A DNA stretch of 64,000 bases, from positions 682,001 to 746,000 of the forward strand of contig OZ252110.1 in assembly GCA_965248545.1 (NCBI GenBank), given 5' to 3'. Under the pieces are notes generated by a model, which was not told the DNA's origin, searched no databases, and was given only the letters and a program-made list of their open reading frames with translations. This document shows, piece after piece, positions 17,496-25,918 of this stretch. Both the position numbers and the translations under genes were made by a program. The first letter of the stretch is position 1; the number at the start of each line of letters is the position of its first letter. The stretch is from Alteromonas_E sp965248545. Its GTDB lineage: Bacteria; Pseudomonadota; Gammaproteobacteria; Enterobacterales; Alteromonadaceae.

Positions 17496-17945
17496 CTACT
17501 GATCAGATGACTTAGGAGATTCCATCACCACATGTGTTGATATTGTCGCTACTTGCGGCAGTGTTCCCAACACATCGGTGTGGAATTGCTTGTAGTGCTT
17601 TAAATCTGCGGTTTCAACGCGCAAGATATATTCGAATGAACCGGTTACATTGTGACACTCAATAACTTCCTTAGCGCTATCAATCGCTTGTTCAAAGCCC
17701 AATTGTGAATCTTTGGTATGCTCATTGAGTCCCACCATAACAAAAGCAATGAAGCCTATCCCCATCTTCTCTTTGTTAAATATTGCTTTGTAACCTCTGA
17801 TTAAACCGCTCGATTCCAACTCTTGAACTCTGCGCAAGCAAGCTGATGGTGATAAACCAATGCGTTGTGCAAGCTCATGATTAGAGATTCGCCCATCATT
17901 TGCAAGTTCACGCAATATTCTGTCGTTATATGAATCATTTTTCAT
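17496..17945 (-). CDS. Lrp/AsnC family transcriptional regulator
   Basis: A 149-residue feast/famine regulator. The winged helix-turn-helix includes NHELAQRIGLSPSACLRRVQELE, and the C-terminal RAM domain carries the usual GSFEYILRVETADL pattern. I start at the ATG at 17943-17945, preceded by AAGGGA, because the HTH alignment begins there; the frame extends 15 residues further. It is divergent from a LysE-type exporter gene with about 115 bases between, a classic arrangement for an Lrp-type regulator controlling an amino-acid exporter. Confidence 0.92.
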   Translation of the reverse strand: MKNDSYNDRILRELANDGRISNHELAQRIGLSPSACLRRVQELESSGLIRGYKAIFNKEKMGIGFIAFVMVGLNEHTKDSQLGFEQAIDSAKEVIECHNVTGSFEYILRVETADLKHYKQFHTDVLGTLPQVATISTHVVMESPKSSDQ

Positions 17946-18014
17946 TTTAAATTTCCCTTTGGCTATCCGAAATGAAATCTTAGCAACCACATTGCGTCAG
18001 TTAAGGATTATAAT
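17940..18014. promoter_or_regulatory. Divergent lrp/lysE control region
   Basis: TTTCATTT at 17940-17947 and AAATGAAA at 17970-17977 form a perfect 8-bp inverted repeat that covers the regulator's start codon. A perfect -10 hexamer TATAAT at 18009-18014 points towards the exporter; no good -35 lies at 16-18 bases, which could mean activator dependence. A role for the dyad in Lrp binding is inference. Confidence 0.4.
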
Positions 18015-18061
18015 TGCACTACATATCAAAGATTTCAAACCAACAACCAATAGGTCCTGCA

Positions 18062-18655
18062 ATGAGTCTAGAATTACTATCCGCATTAATGCTTTTTGCG
18101 CTGGTTTCGTCGGTAACTCCGGGGCCGAATAACTTAATGTTGATGGCGTCTGGCGTTAATTTTGGTTTTCGACAGACGATTCCTCATATGCTGGGTGTAT
18201 CACTTGGATTTGTATTGATGACTATTCTCGTCGGGATTGGAATCATGCAATTATTTGATCAATTTCCGATTAGCTACCAAATCCTCAAAGTAGTCAGTGT
18301 ACTCTACATGTTGTTTTTGGCATACAAAATTGCAACAGCAGGTCGCGCACTTGACGAACAACATACGAGGAGTGTGCCGTTTACTTTCGTCCAGGCTGCC
18401 CTTTTTCAATGGGTTAACCCCAAGGCATGGACGATGGCACTGAGTGCTATCACCCTATATGCACCAACAAAATCTTGGTACTCCGTGCTCTGGGTCGCCT
18501 GCATATTTGGTCTGGTAAACTTTCCTTGTATCGCCTGTTGGACAGGGCTGGGTACAAAGTTGCGACGCTGGTTAGACGAGCCCAAAGTGCTTACCCGTTT
18601 CAACTATGGAATGGCTGCCCTACTAGTTGCTTCTTTGTATCCACTCATGGTCTAA
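18062..18655 (+). CDS. LysE/RhtB family amino-acid exporter
   Basis: A 197-residue inner-membrane protein with about six hydrophobic segments. The LysE family signature near the N-terminus, SSVTPGPNNLMLMASGVNFG, is present, as is the central VLYMLFLAYKIATAG and FQWVNPKAWTMAL. Family members export amino acids or related compounds. The start at 18062 is chosen because family proteins begin at this point; the frame reaches back 16 codons. The substrate cannot be told from sequence; the divergent Lrp-type gene supports amino-acid export. Confidence 0.92.
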   Translation: MSLELLSALMLFALVSSVTPGPNNLMLMASGVNFGFRQTIPHMLGVSLGFVLMTILVGIGIMQLFDQFPISYQILKVVSVLYMLFLAYKIATAGRALDEQHTRSVPFTFVQAALFQWVNPKAWTMALSAITLYAPTKSWYSVLWVACIFGLVNFPCIACWTGLGTKLRRWLDEPKVLTRFNYGMAALLVASLYPLMV

Positions 18656-18697
18656 CTCAGATTGCCCGCTTCTCGCTAGCGCTTTACTTAAACAGGA

Positions 18698-18724
18698 TTC
18701 AGACAAGTTTCAGTTTTTGTTCAG
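18698..18724 (+). promoter_or_regulatory. Three TTCAG repeats at 11-bp period
   Basis: TTCAG occurs at 18698, 18709 and 18720, exactly one helical turn apart, about 95 bases before the GlyGly-CTERM gene. Such phasing resembles binding sites of OmpR-family regulators. No convincing -10/-35 pair is placed, so the role is open. Confidence 0.35.
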
Positions 18725-18818
18725 CTTTGAACGCGCACACTTAAGCCATATTCAAATGGATGTTGACTCGAAATGATTGAAAGAGCTCAACAAAGACTAT
18801 GGTAACGAGGAGTGACAT

Positions 18819-19589
18819 ATGAAAGCGTTAATCTCAGCATTAGGAACAGCGACCGTACTATTGTCATCGAGTGTGACAATAGCAATGGAGTCTCAGGAGC
18901 AACAGGTTAAATCGGCGGAATTTCAATTTGAGCAGGCATTCGAATCTCCTGCCCGCCGCGCGATCATAGATAAACCCTCGTCAGCGTATGATCTAAATGC
19001 CAATGCAGCTGAGCAGAATTGGACGCTCAAGAACCAACAACTCAGTAGCATGCCAAAGCGCACTCTCGACAGAGAGCAGCAACAGAGCTTATCGTCGAAC
19101 GATTTCTGGATTTATGACACCTGGGCAACGCTATCGAATGATTTCGATTACGACGGCTATTACTCCAAAGTATCGGTCGAGTTCGATGCAGACACAGTCT
19201 ACAGCCGTGCCTATGTATACGCGATTGTGTATCTAGGCTTGGAAGGCGTATTTGACTCCATACACGTCACGTCTGTATTTGCCATCGATGGCGATTCTAG
19301 CTTGGATAGCTTTGTCGTGGAGAGCGAATTGGTCACGGGGTTTCCAAGTGATGACTACGAAATATTGGTCGAACTGTACGATGCTGACACGGACCAGCTG
19401 GTTGCCTTTACCGATGGTCTAGACGACGCCGATTTAGCCATCGTACCGCTAGAAAGCGAGAACTATGAAGTTGTGCCTGAACCTCGCGTTATCGTCGTTG
19501 AAGAGCATGGCGGTAGTTTAGGTTGGTGGGCGCTGCTAATGCTACCGGTTATCGGATTGCGCACCCTACTGAAACGGGAAACACACTAA
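18819..19589 (+). CDS. Secreted protein with GlyGly-CTERM sorting signal
   Basis: A 256-residue exported protein. It has an N-terminal signal peptide (MKALISALGTATVLLSSSVTIAME), a mature part rich in Asp and Tyr with FDYDGYYSKVSVEFDADT, which resembles the choice-of-anchor H type domain seen in such proteins, and a C-terminal GGSLGWWALLMLPVIGLRTLLKR. That tail matches the GlyGly-CTERM pattern: a Gly-Gly-Ser, one hydrophobic helix and basic residues. In Vibrio such tails are processed by the intramembrane protease rhombosortase, and substrates are often type II secreted. No rhombosortase gene is in the window. The ribosome binding site is GAGGAG. Confidence 0.82.
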   Translation: MKALISALGTATVLLSSSVTIAMESQEQQVKSAEFQFEQAFESPARRAIIDKPSSAYDLNANAAEQNWTLKNQQLSSMPKRTLDREQQQSLSSNDFWIYDTWATLSNDFDYDGYYSKVSVEFDADTVYSRAYVYAIVYLGLEGVFDSIHVTSVFAIDGDSSLDSFVVESELVTGFPSDDYEILVELYDADTDQLVAFTDGLDDADLAIVPLESENYEVVPEPRVIVVEEHGGSLGWWALLMLPVIGLRTLLKRETH

Positions 19590-19610
19590 GTAGGGTCGTA
19601 ACGCCGCGAC

Positions 19611-19823
19611 TTAATCGTCGCGGCCTTTGGCCGAGTCGTTGGATGTGTCTTCGATGTCTGTTACGACACGCTCTACCAACTTGACTCGGCCACTTTTCAC
19701 TAAAGCGTCTCGCAACACATACTCAATTTGAGCGTTTAGGCTGCGAAGGTCATCGTCAGCCCAGCGCTGCATCGCCGAGAGAACTTTCTCATTTATCCTC
19801 AGCGGGTAGGCTTTCTTAGCCAT
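19611..19823 (-). CDS. Arc-family ribbon-helix-helix DNA-binding protein
   Basis: A 70-residue protein with the Arc/CopG fold: KAYPLRINEKVLSAMQRWAD supplies the beta strand and first helix, and SLNAQIEYVLRDALV the second helix, as in Arc repressor-like proteins. It overlaps the end of the SPFH gene by one base, so it is the second gene of that operon. RHH proteins bind as tandem dimers to operator repeats about one turn apart; two 8-bp palindromes spaced exactly 11 bp lie in the operon promoter, which suggests autoregulation. Confidence 0.85.
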   Translation of the reverse strand: MAKKAYPLRINEKVLSAMQRWADDDLRSLNAQIEYVLRDALVKSGRVKLVERVVTDIEDTSNDSAKGRDD

Positions 19824-20692
19824 TAATACAGACTTCCGGTATTAATGATTGGCTGAGTATTCTTGTCACCACACAAAACAACTAGAAGATTACTCACCAT
19901 GGCGGCCTTTCTTTCTTCGTCAAGCTCGACGATTTGTTGTTCACTGAGCTTCTCCAGGGCCATATCGACCATACTGACAGCACCTTCAACAATCTTTCCT
20001 CTAGCCGCAATAATCGCTGCAGCTTGCTGACGTTGTAGCATGGCGCTAGCGATTTCTTGTGCATAGGCCAAATGACTGATACGCGCTTCGTGGACCGTGA
20101 TCCCCGCCTTTCCTAATCGCTCTTGAATTTCTTTGGAGAGTCGGTCTGCAACTTCAACAGGGTGACTACGTAGGGCAATTTCAGCTTCGTTGTCATCACG
20201 AGGATCGTATGGATAGCTGCTTGCTAAGATTCGCAGCGCTGACTCACTTTGAATAGTGACATAGCTCTCGTAATCATCCACTTCGAATACGGCTTCGGCG
20301 GTATCGGTTACCGACCAAACGACTATTGTGGCAATCTCAATCGGGTTTCCCTGATTGTCGTTAACTTTAATTTTGGCACTTTCAAAATTACGGATACGCA
20401 GTGAAATGGCTCTGCGCATGAACAGAGGAATGGTCCAGCGTAAACCTGCGCGTTTTTCCGTTCCTACATAGCTGCCAAATAAAGTCAGTACTTTACCTTG
20501 GTTGGGTTGAACCATGAAAAAGCCCCCCCAGCAAATCAAGATAACAATAAATAGTAAGATATTGGCAAATTCGAGACCGTTGATCGGTACAGTATTACCG
20601 CCCACCAAAAAGACGCCGCCAATAGTCGCAGCAATTAAACACAGTAAAGCGGTATAACCATTAAACGATAGGGCTTTTTTCTCTACAATCAT
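19823..20692 (-). CDS. SPFH (band 7) domain membrane protein
   Basis: A 290-residue protein of the stomatin/prohibitin superfamily. Two hydrophobic segments near the N-terminus (about 13-32 and 39-59) are followed by FMVQPNQGKVLTLFGSYVGT, then the SPFH domain with LRIRNFESAKIKVNDNQGNP and a coiled helical part (EIASAMLQRQQAAAIIAARG). I start at the ATG at 20690-20692, which has AAAGGAG six bases upstream; a GTG seven codons earlier lies within the operator. The family organises membrane microdomains; this subgroup is commonly paired with an Arc-like gene, as here. Confidence 0.9.
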   Translation of the reverse strand: MIVEKKALSFNGYTALLCLIAATIGGVFLVGGNTVPINGLEFANILLFIVILICWGGFFMVQPNQGKVLTLFGSYVGTEKRAGLRWTIPLFMRRAISLRIRNFESAKIKVNDNQGNPIEIATIVVWSVTDTAEAVFEVDDYESYVTIQSESALRILASSYPYDPRDDNEAEIALRSHPVEVADRLSKEIQERLGKAGITVHEARISHLAYAQEIASAMLQRQQAAAIIAARGKIVEGAVSMVDMALEKLSEQQIVELDEERKAAMVSNLLVVLCGDKNTQPIINTGSLY

Positions 20693-20704
20693 GATAACTC
20701 CTTT

Positions 20705-20723
20705 TGATATCACTTTGATATCA
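20705..20723 (-). promoter_or_regulatory. Tandem palindromic operator of the SPFH/Arc operon
   Basis: Two perfect 8-bp palindromes, TGATATCA at 20705-20712 and 20716-20723, have centres exactly 11 bp apart. They lie directly downstream of the -10 element and upstream of the ribosome binding site, where a bound protein would block transcription. The arrangement resembles MetJ boxes bound by tandem ribbon-helix-helix dimers. Confidence 0.7.
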
Positions 20724-20751
20724 TATTAGTCCGTATTTAGAGAATTTGCAA
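20723..20751 (-). promoter_or_regulatory. Sigma-70 promoter of the SPFH/Arc operon
   Basis: On the minus strand TTGCAA (20746-20751) and TAATAT (20723-20728) are separated by 17 bases; each matches consensus at four of six positions. The predicted transcription start falls inside the adjacent TGATATCA repeat. Confidence 0.6.
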
Positions 20752-20771
20752 ACCAAAGCCGCTAGATCGCG

Positions 20772-20795
20772 AAAGCCGGCATTAATACCGGCTTT
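20772..20795. terminator. Hairpin terminator after the DUF2306 gene
   Basis: AAAGCCGG (20772-20779) pairs with CCGGCTTT (20788-20795) around an eight-base loop. It lies between the DUF2306 stop and the SPFH promoter. The T-run is longer on the plus strand; on the minus strand, the direction of the genes, only three T close the stem. Confidence 0.5.
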
Positions 20796-20820
20796 TTAGT
20801 TTTTGTATACCCAGACCCAA

Positions 20821-21675
20821 TCAGATTGCAGCGAGTATCCTGGGTCCCCACATCATCATACTTGCGGCCACCACTCCAATCAAAGTAATAGCAATCGCAA
20901 ATGAAACAGCACAGGCTGCAATAATCGTTGATCGCTTGTTACGCTGTTTTTCAGCCCAGAAAGCTAATTCCGCAATTGCCATAGGAAGCAGAAAAGAAGC
21001 GAACGACAAGGCTATATCAGCGGGACCATCAATATTCGCACTATTGCCCAAAGCCCCCTGATTAATCATGAACCATCCCATCAAATACAATCGGAACGTC
21101 CATACACCGTTAATTAGGATGAATGCGTGCACAGCAAAACGTCGATGTTGCGCAAATTTTCTTTGCCGTGCGGTGCGCCATGCAAGAATGACGAAAACAG
21201 GAATTAAAATGCCGTTTAACGTCACACCGAGAGAGCCAATGTCACTCAAGCGACCGCCTCCAATCCATGTCATATACAATCCAGAGAGTGCACCGATGAT
21301 ACCGAAACCCAGGAAGAAGCGACCATTGAGACGATGGAAAGCTGGGAAATGTTTGCGCACATAGGGAACTAGCTGAAACGTCGCACTTAAGCAGATCACC
21401 GCAACCGGGATAACATGAAATAGCAACAGAGCATTGTAGGTAGTATCGCCGTTCACATAACCTTTAATCATGTGAGAAAATTGTGATTCGTCCAGTGTTC
21501 CTAATACAAATGGCAGTGCAAATTGCGCCAGTATGTAAAAGGCAAACATCCATTGGCCAACGAAAACTACGCCAATCCAACTTTTTATGGCCATATCCAA
21601 CCAACGTTCCAATATTGGTTTTGACGCTTTTTTCATTGTATTTTTCGCTGCTCTGGGATCAATAACCGTCTCCAT
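20821..21675 (-). CDS. DUF2306 membrane protein
   Basis: A 284-residue polytopic inner-membrane protein with about seven hydrophobic segments. The family features are the HRLNGRFFLGFGIIGALSG block, with the HR pair, and QHRRFAVHAFILINGVWTFR, containing conserved His residues that could bind a metal or heme. The DUF2306 family is uncharacterised. It is divergent from an AraC-type regulator gene, which may control it. Confidence 0.8.
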   Translation of the reverse strand: METVIDPRAAKNTMKKASKPILERWLDMAIKSWIGVVFVGQWMFAFYILAQFALPFVLGTLDESQFSHMIKGYVNGDTTYNALLLFHVIPVAVICLSATFQLVPYVRKHFPAFHRLNGRFFLGFGIIGALSGLYMTWIGGGRLSDIGSLGVTLNGILIPVFVILAWRTARQRKFAQHRRFAVHAFILINGVWTFRLYLMGWFMINQGALGNSANIDGPADIALSFASFLLPMAIAELAFWAEKQRNKRSTIIAACAVSFAIAITLIGVVAASMMMWGPRILAAI

Positions 21676-21740
21676 TGCCTGACTCCTGATTTACTTAACA
21701 GTGTGTCGACAGAATGCGATTTATGAGGCCGTAAGGCTTA

Positions 21741-21857
21741 TCGAAATCAGAATTCGATCATCGAAAGTGGACGCTTTTTCTCTGTAAAAACCGTATTCCA
21801 GTGGTTCGACGCTGTGCGTCGAAATATTCCCTAACAAATCCATACTAGGTCTCGAAA
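21741..21857 (+). promoter_or_regulatory. Control region with TCGAAA repeats and a 19-bp dyad
   Basis: TCGAAA occurs four times on the plus strand, at 21741, 21761, 21819 and 21852. One copy is part of a perfect dyad: TTCGACGC (21805-21812) and GCGTCGAA (21816-21823) around TGT. The region lies between the divergent DUF2306 and AraC-type genes and is a good candidate for operator sites. Confidence 0.45.
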
Positions 21858-21901
21858 CGCTGACGTACTAAACTGTCTCGTGTCAGAATGAGGGGTTAAC
21901 T

Positions 21902-23032
21902 ATGTGGATAGATATTGCCTACACAGTATTGCTTGTGGCTGCACTTGGCGTGATGGTGGCGCAAACACTGTTCAAGCAAAAACGTATCGAGCACATCGTG
22001 TTTGCTATCTTCTGTGGTTCGCTGGCAATGGTCGCAATCCAAAAACTTAGCGCTGATGCGTTAGGACCCTATCAATACATTATTGCGTTAGGTACCTGTG
22101 CCACCTGTAATGCGATGTGGCTCGTCTCGAGAGCCATGTTTCGTGGCGATAACAGTTTGTCGCTGCGTCATTTTGTCTTCGCCAGTGCGATTGCCGTGCT
22201 TATTCTGATGAATCGCAGCATTGATTTTTTACTGTCACTGGCATGGGTAGACGCAAGTGCGATCAATTGGATTGATCGCTCTGCAAGCGAAATCACTCAA
22301 CTCATGTCGTCAACGGTAATAGCACTGACATTCTGGGAATCTATCCGCGGTTACGCAGAGAGTCCCCCAGCGCAAAAGAAACAGCGACTACTCTTTGCCT
22401 CTATGTTCGTCACAGCCGTGTTTACCACGACTGTTATTGCGCGTGGCGTGTTACCTGAAACCGCACTGCCTATTGTTTACCCTTGGCTAGTTGTGTGTTT
22501 TGCATTCGGAATGATGTGCGTAACCTTTGCTATCCTCGTGTGGCAACAATACGAGCGAGATAAAGCATCACGCAGCGAGCACGCAGAGCAAACAACGTCT
22601 TCTGCCAGTGCAAAAGGCAATGACTATCCGGTTTATAGCGTTGCCAATCCTACTGAATCGGAAGATAAGACGCTGTTCACCGAGATTGAGCAGTTGATGA
22701 CGAAAGATAAGTTGTATTTGCAAGCAGAACTGAAAATGATAGATATCGCCAACCATTTACAGGTGTCTGAGTATAGAGTGAGTCGCGCCATTCGGAGTCA
22801 CTCTGCAGCCAGCAATTTCAATCATTTTGTCAATGGTTATCGTTTGACACATGCAAAGCAATTGCTGACGGCAACCGACAGTCAGCACTGGACGATTTTA
22901 GTCATCAGCTTAGAGTCAGGGTTTGCGTCACTAGCCCCGTTCAATCGAGCGTTCAAAGCTCAAGAAGGCTGTACGCCCAACCAATATCGTCATAAACAAG
23001 CGCTTGTAGCTGTCGAACAGGCTTGCCTATAA
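21902..23032 (+). CDS. AraC-family regulator with membrane-spanning N-terminus
   Basis: The 376-residue protein has six or seven hydrophobic segments in its first 220 residues and an AraC-type DNA-binding domain at the C-terminus (about 265-365). The latter shows two helix-turn-helix units: MIDIANHLQVSEYRVSRAIR and LVISLESGFASLAPFNRAFK, then the usual EGCTPNQYR. Such proteins may sense a membrane or external signal directly. The ATG follows GAGGGG. The neighbouring divergent DUF2306 gene is a possible target. Confidence 0.9.
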   Translation: MWIDIAYTVLLVAALGVMVAQTLFKQKRIEHIVFAIFCGSLAMVAIQKLSADALGPYQYIIALGTCATCNAMWLVSRAMFRGDNSLSLRHFVFASAIAVLILMNRSIDFLLSLAWVDASAINWIDRSASEITQLMSSTVIALTFWESIRGYAESPPAQKKQRLLFASMFVTAVFTTTVIARGVLPETALPIVYPWLVVCFAFGMMCVTFAILVWQQYERDKASRSEHAEQTTSSASAKGNDYPVYSVANPTESEDKTLFTEIEQLMTKDKLYLQAELKMIDIANHLQVSEYRVSRAIRSHSAASNFNHFVNGYRLTHAKQLLTATDSQHWTILVISLESGFASLAPFNRAFKAQEGCTPNQYRHKQALVAVEQACL

Positions 23033-23073
23033 AAAAGCCTGAGGCCAGTAGCATTCTGGATTCAGGCTTTTTA
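23032..23073. terminator. Bidirectional terminator between the AraC-type gene and valS
   Basis: An 11-bp stem (23032-23042 with 23062-23072, AAAAAGCCTGA and its complement) is bounded by an A-run and a T-run, so it can serve both converging genes. Confidence 0.8.
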
Positions 23074-23137
23074 TCATGCACACACCCATTAAAGCTGCGC
23101 GCAATACATCAGTATTTAAAGCGACGCTCAATCACCA

Positions 23138-25918
23138 TTAAAGTGCTTGAATTGACGCGTATTGCTCTTTGAGTTTCGTTAATTGTTGACTTGCCTCGGC
23201 GAGCTTTTGTTTTTCCTTTTCAATCACGACTTCTGGCGCTTTGCTCACGAAATTTTCGTTACTGAGCTTACCTTCAGTGCGCGCGACATCCTTCTCAATT
23301 TTCTCAATCGCCTTTGTTAGACGCGCAAGTTCAGCGTCCTTATCAATTAGGCCAGCCATGGGAATCAAAACTTCCATATCACCGACAATGGCACTTGCTG
23401 AAGCCGGCGCTTCTTCACCGTCTTTGAGCAAGGTCATTTGTTCGAGTTTGGCCATACGGGTAAGATACAACGACATTGAATCCAAGCGCTGTTGGTCAGC
23501 TTCGCCCGCATTGCGCAACAATACTGACAACGGTTTGTTCGGCGAAATATCCATCTCGCCACGGATATTACGAATTCCGACAATGACCTTCTTCAGCCAC
23601 TCAACATCGTCCAATACCTGCTGATCGACGCCGTGTTCAGGTACTTGTGGGAAGCGCTGCAACATGACACTAGGGTGTGCACTCATATCGCAGTCGGTCA
23701 ATGGCGCTACGCGTTGCCAGATGGTGTCTGTAATAAATGGCATAACGGGATGTAACAGGCGCATCAATTGCTCGAGCACATTGACCAAAGTATGGCGCGT
23801 ACCACGCTTTTGCGCGGCCGTACTTTGATCTGAATTAAGTACCGGTTTGGTTAACTCCAAGTACCAATCACAGAATTGATTCCACGTGAATTCATATAAG
23901 GCTTGTGCAGCGATATCGAAACGATATTGGGTTAACGCTTGCTCAAAATCTGCCACCGTTTGGTAGAAGCGCGCCCAAATCCAGCGGTCAGCCATACTCA
24001 GCTCAAGTTGCTCTGCGGTGCTGCCTTTACCCGTATCTTCAGCCTCGGTATTCATCAATACAAAACGCGAAGCATTCCAAATCTTATTGCAGAAGTTCCG
24101 ATAACCCTCAACTCGACCCATATCAAAATTGATATCGCGACTGGTGGAGGCCATAGCAGCAAAAGTAAAACGCAAGGCATCGGTGCCATAACTGGCTATA
24201 CCGTCTGGGAATTGTTTGCGAGTGCGCTTGGCGATCTTCTCAGCCTTTTGAGGCTGCATCATACCGCCTGTGCGCTTTTCGACTAATGCGTCAAGGCTAA
24301 TGCCATCGATTAAATCAATCGGATCTAGCACATTGCCTTTTGACTTGGACATCTTGTCGCCCTGCTCATCTCGGATCAGGCCCGTGATGTAAATGTCCTT
24401 GAATGGGATCTTGCCAGTGAATTTCTTTGTCATCATGATCATTCTGGCGACCCAGAAGAAAATGATATCGAATCCTGTCACCAATACCGAACTTGGCACA
24501 AAGGTTTCAAGTTCAGGTGTTTTTTCTGGCCAGCCCATGGTTGCGAACGGCCATAACGCCGAAGAAAACCAGGTATCCAATACGTCTTCATCTTGACGCA
24601 GCGCGACATCATCGGCTAAGCCATTGTCTTGGCGCACAGTTTGCTCATCAGTGCCAACATAGACATTACCGTTATCATCATACCAAGCTGGTATCCGGTG
24701 ACCCCACCACAGTTGACGTGAAATGCACCAATCCTGAATATTGTGCATCCATTGATAATAGGTTTTGTTCCAGTTCTCAGGGACAAACTGGATTTCACCC
24801 GACTCAACCGCTTCGATAGCAGGTTTAGCCAACGATTCTACCGCCACATACCATTGGTCAGTTAGATAGGGCTCGATAACCGCACCGGAGCGATCGCCTC
24901 GCGGTACTTTCAAGTTGTGCGGCTCAATTTTAACCAATACACCTAGTGCTTCGAGATCAGCTACGATTTGTTTACGTGCATCGAATCGATCCAATCCGCG
25001 ATACGGTTCAGGTACATCGTCGTTGAGTTTGGCATCGTCAGTTAGAATGTTGATCATCGGCAAGTCGTGACGCTTACCCATGTCGTAGTCATTAAAGTCA
25101 TGCGCAGGGGTGATTTTTACACAGCCGGTGCCAAATTCTTGATCGACGTAGTCATCCGCGATCACGGGGATCAAACGCCCCGTTAAAGGCAATTTGATTT
25201 GCTTGCCAATCAAACTTTGATAGCGCTCATCCTCAGGGTGAACCGCAACGGCTGTATCTCCTAGCATGGTTTCAGGGCGCGTTGTAGCAACAACGAGTTC
25301 ACCACTGCCGTCCTCAAGCGGATAACGCATATGCCACATGTGGCCGGCTTCTTCTTCGTTAACCACTTCCAAATCCGAAACCGCAGTGTGCAGAACCGGA
25401 TCCCAGTTAACTAATCGCTTACCCCGGTAAATCAGGCCTTCTTTGTGGAGTTCCACAAATACTTTCGTGACTGCGGCGGATAGATTCTCATCCATGGTAA
25501 ATACTTCGCGGTCCCAATCAGTCGATGTTCCCAAGCGACGCATTTGCTGGCTAATAGTGCCACCAGATTCAGCTTTCCATTCCCAGACCTTGTCGACGAA
25601 CGCCTCTCGCCCGAGGTCGTGACGGCTCTTGCCTTGCGCATCGAGTTGGCGCTCAACCACCATCTGAGTGGCGATACCAGCATGGTCTGTTCCACACTGC
25701 CACAAGGTATTATTTCCCTTCATCCGATGATAACGGGTTAAGGTATCCATGATGGTATGCTGAAACGCATGTCCCATATGTAAACTGCCCGTCACGTTTG
25801 GCGGTGGCAGTAAAATACAGTAAGGGTCACCAGAACCAGACGGTTTGAAATAACCGTTCTCTTCCCAGCCTGCATAACAAGCTTGCTCTATCGCGCTGGG
25901 GTTAAAGGTTTTATCCAT
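23138..25918 (-). CDS. valS: Valyl-tRNA synthetase
   Basis: ValRS charges tRNA-Val and edits threonine. The 926-residue protein has the class I HIGH motif as NVTGSLHMGHA (about 41-51), a long CP1 editing domain, the KMSKS loop at 522-526 (GDKMSKSKGN) and a C-terminal coiled coil (KEKQKLAEASQQLTKLKEQY). I start at the ATG at 25916-25918, which overlaps the end of holC by eight bases; the frame extends 36 residues back inside holC but family proteins begin here (MDKTFNPSAIEQACY). Confidence 0.97.
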   Translation of the reverse strand: MDKTFNPSAIEQACYAGWEENGYFKPSGSGDPYCILLPPPNVTGSLHMGHAFQHTIMDTLTRYHRMKGNNTLWQCGTDHAGIATQMVVERQLDAQGKSRHDLGREAFVDKVWEWKAESGGTISQQMRRLGTSTDWDREVFTMDENLSAAVTKVFVELHKEGLIYRGKRLVNWDPVLHTAVSDLEVVNEEEAGHMWHMRYPLEDGSGELVVATTRPETMLGDTAVAVHPEDERYQSLIGKQIKLPLTGRLIPVIADDYVDQEFGTGCVKITPAHDFNDYDMGKRHDLPMINILTDDAKLNDDVPEPYRGLDRFDARKQIVADLEALGVLVKIEPHNLKVPRGDRSGAVIEPYLTDQWYVAVESLAKPAIEAVESGEIQFVPENWNKTYYQWMHNIQDWCISRQLWWGHRIPAWYDDNGNVYVGTDEQTVRQDNGLADDVALRQDEDVLDTWFSSALWPFATMGWPEKTPELETFVPSSVLVTGFDIIFFWVARMIMMTKKFTGKIPFKDIYITGLIRDEQGDKMSKSKGNVLDPIDLIDGISLDALVEKRTGGMMQPQKAEKIAKRTRKQFPDGIASYGTDALRFTFAAMASTSRDINFDMGRVEGYRNFCNKIWNASRFVLMNTEAEDTGKGSTAEQLELSMADRWIWARFYQTVADFEQALTQYRFDIAAQALYEFTWNQFCDWYLELTKPVLNSDQSTAAQKRGTRHTLVNVLEQLMRLLHPVMPFITDTIWQRVAPLTDCDMSAHPSVMLQRFPQVPEHGVDQQVLDDVEWLKKVIVGIRNIRGEMDISPNKPLSVLLRNAGEADQQRLDSMSLYLTRMAKLEQMTLLKDGEEAPASASAIVGDMEVLIPMAGLIDKDAELARLTKAIEKIEKDVARTEGKLSNENFVSKAPEVVIEKEKQKLAEASQQLTKLKEQYASIQAL

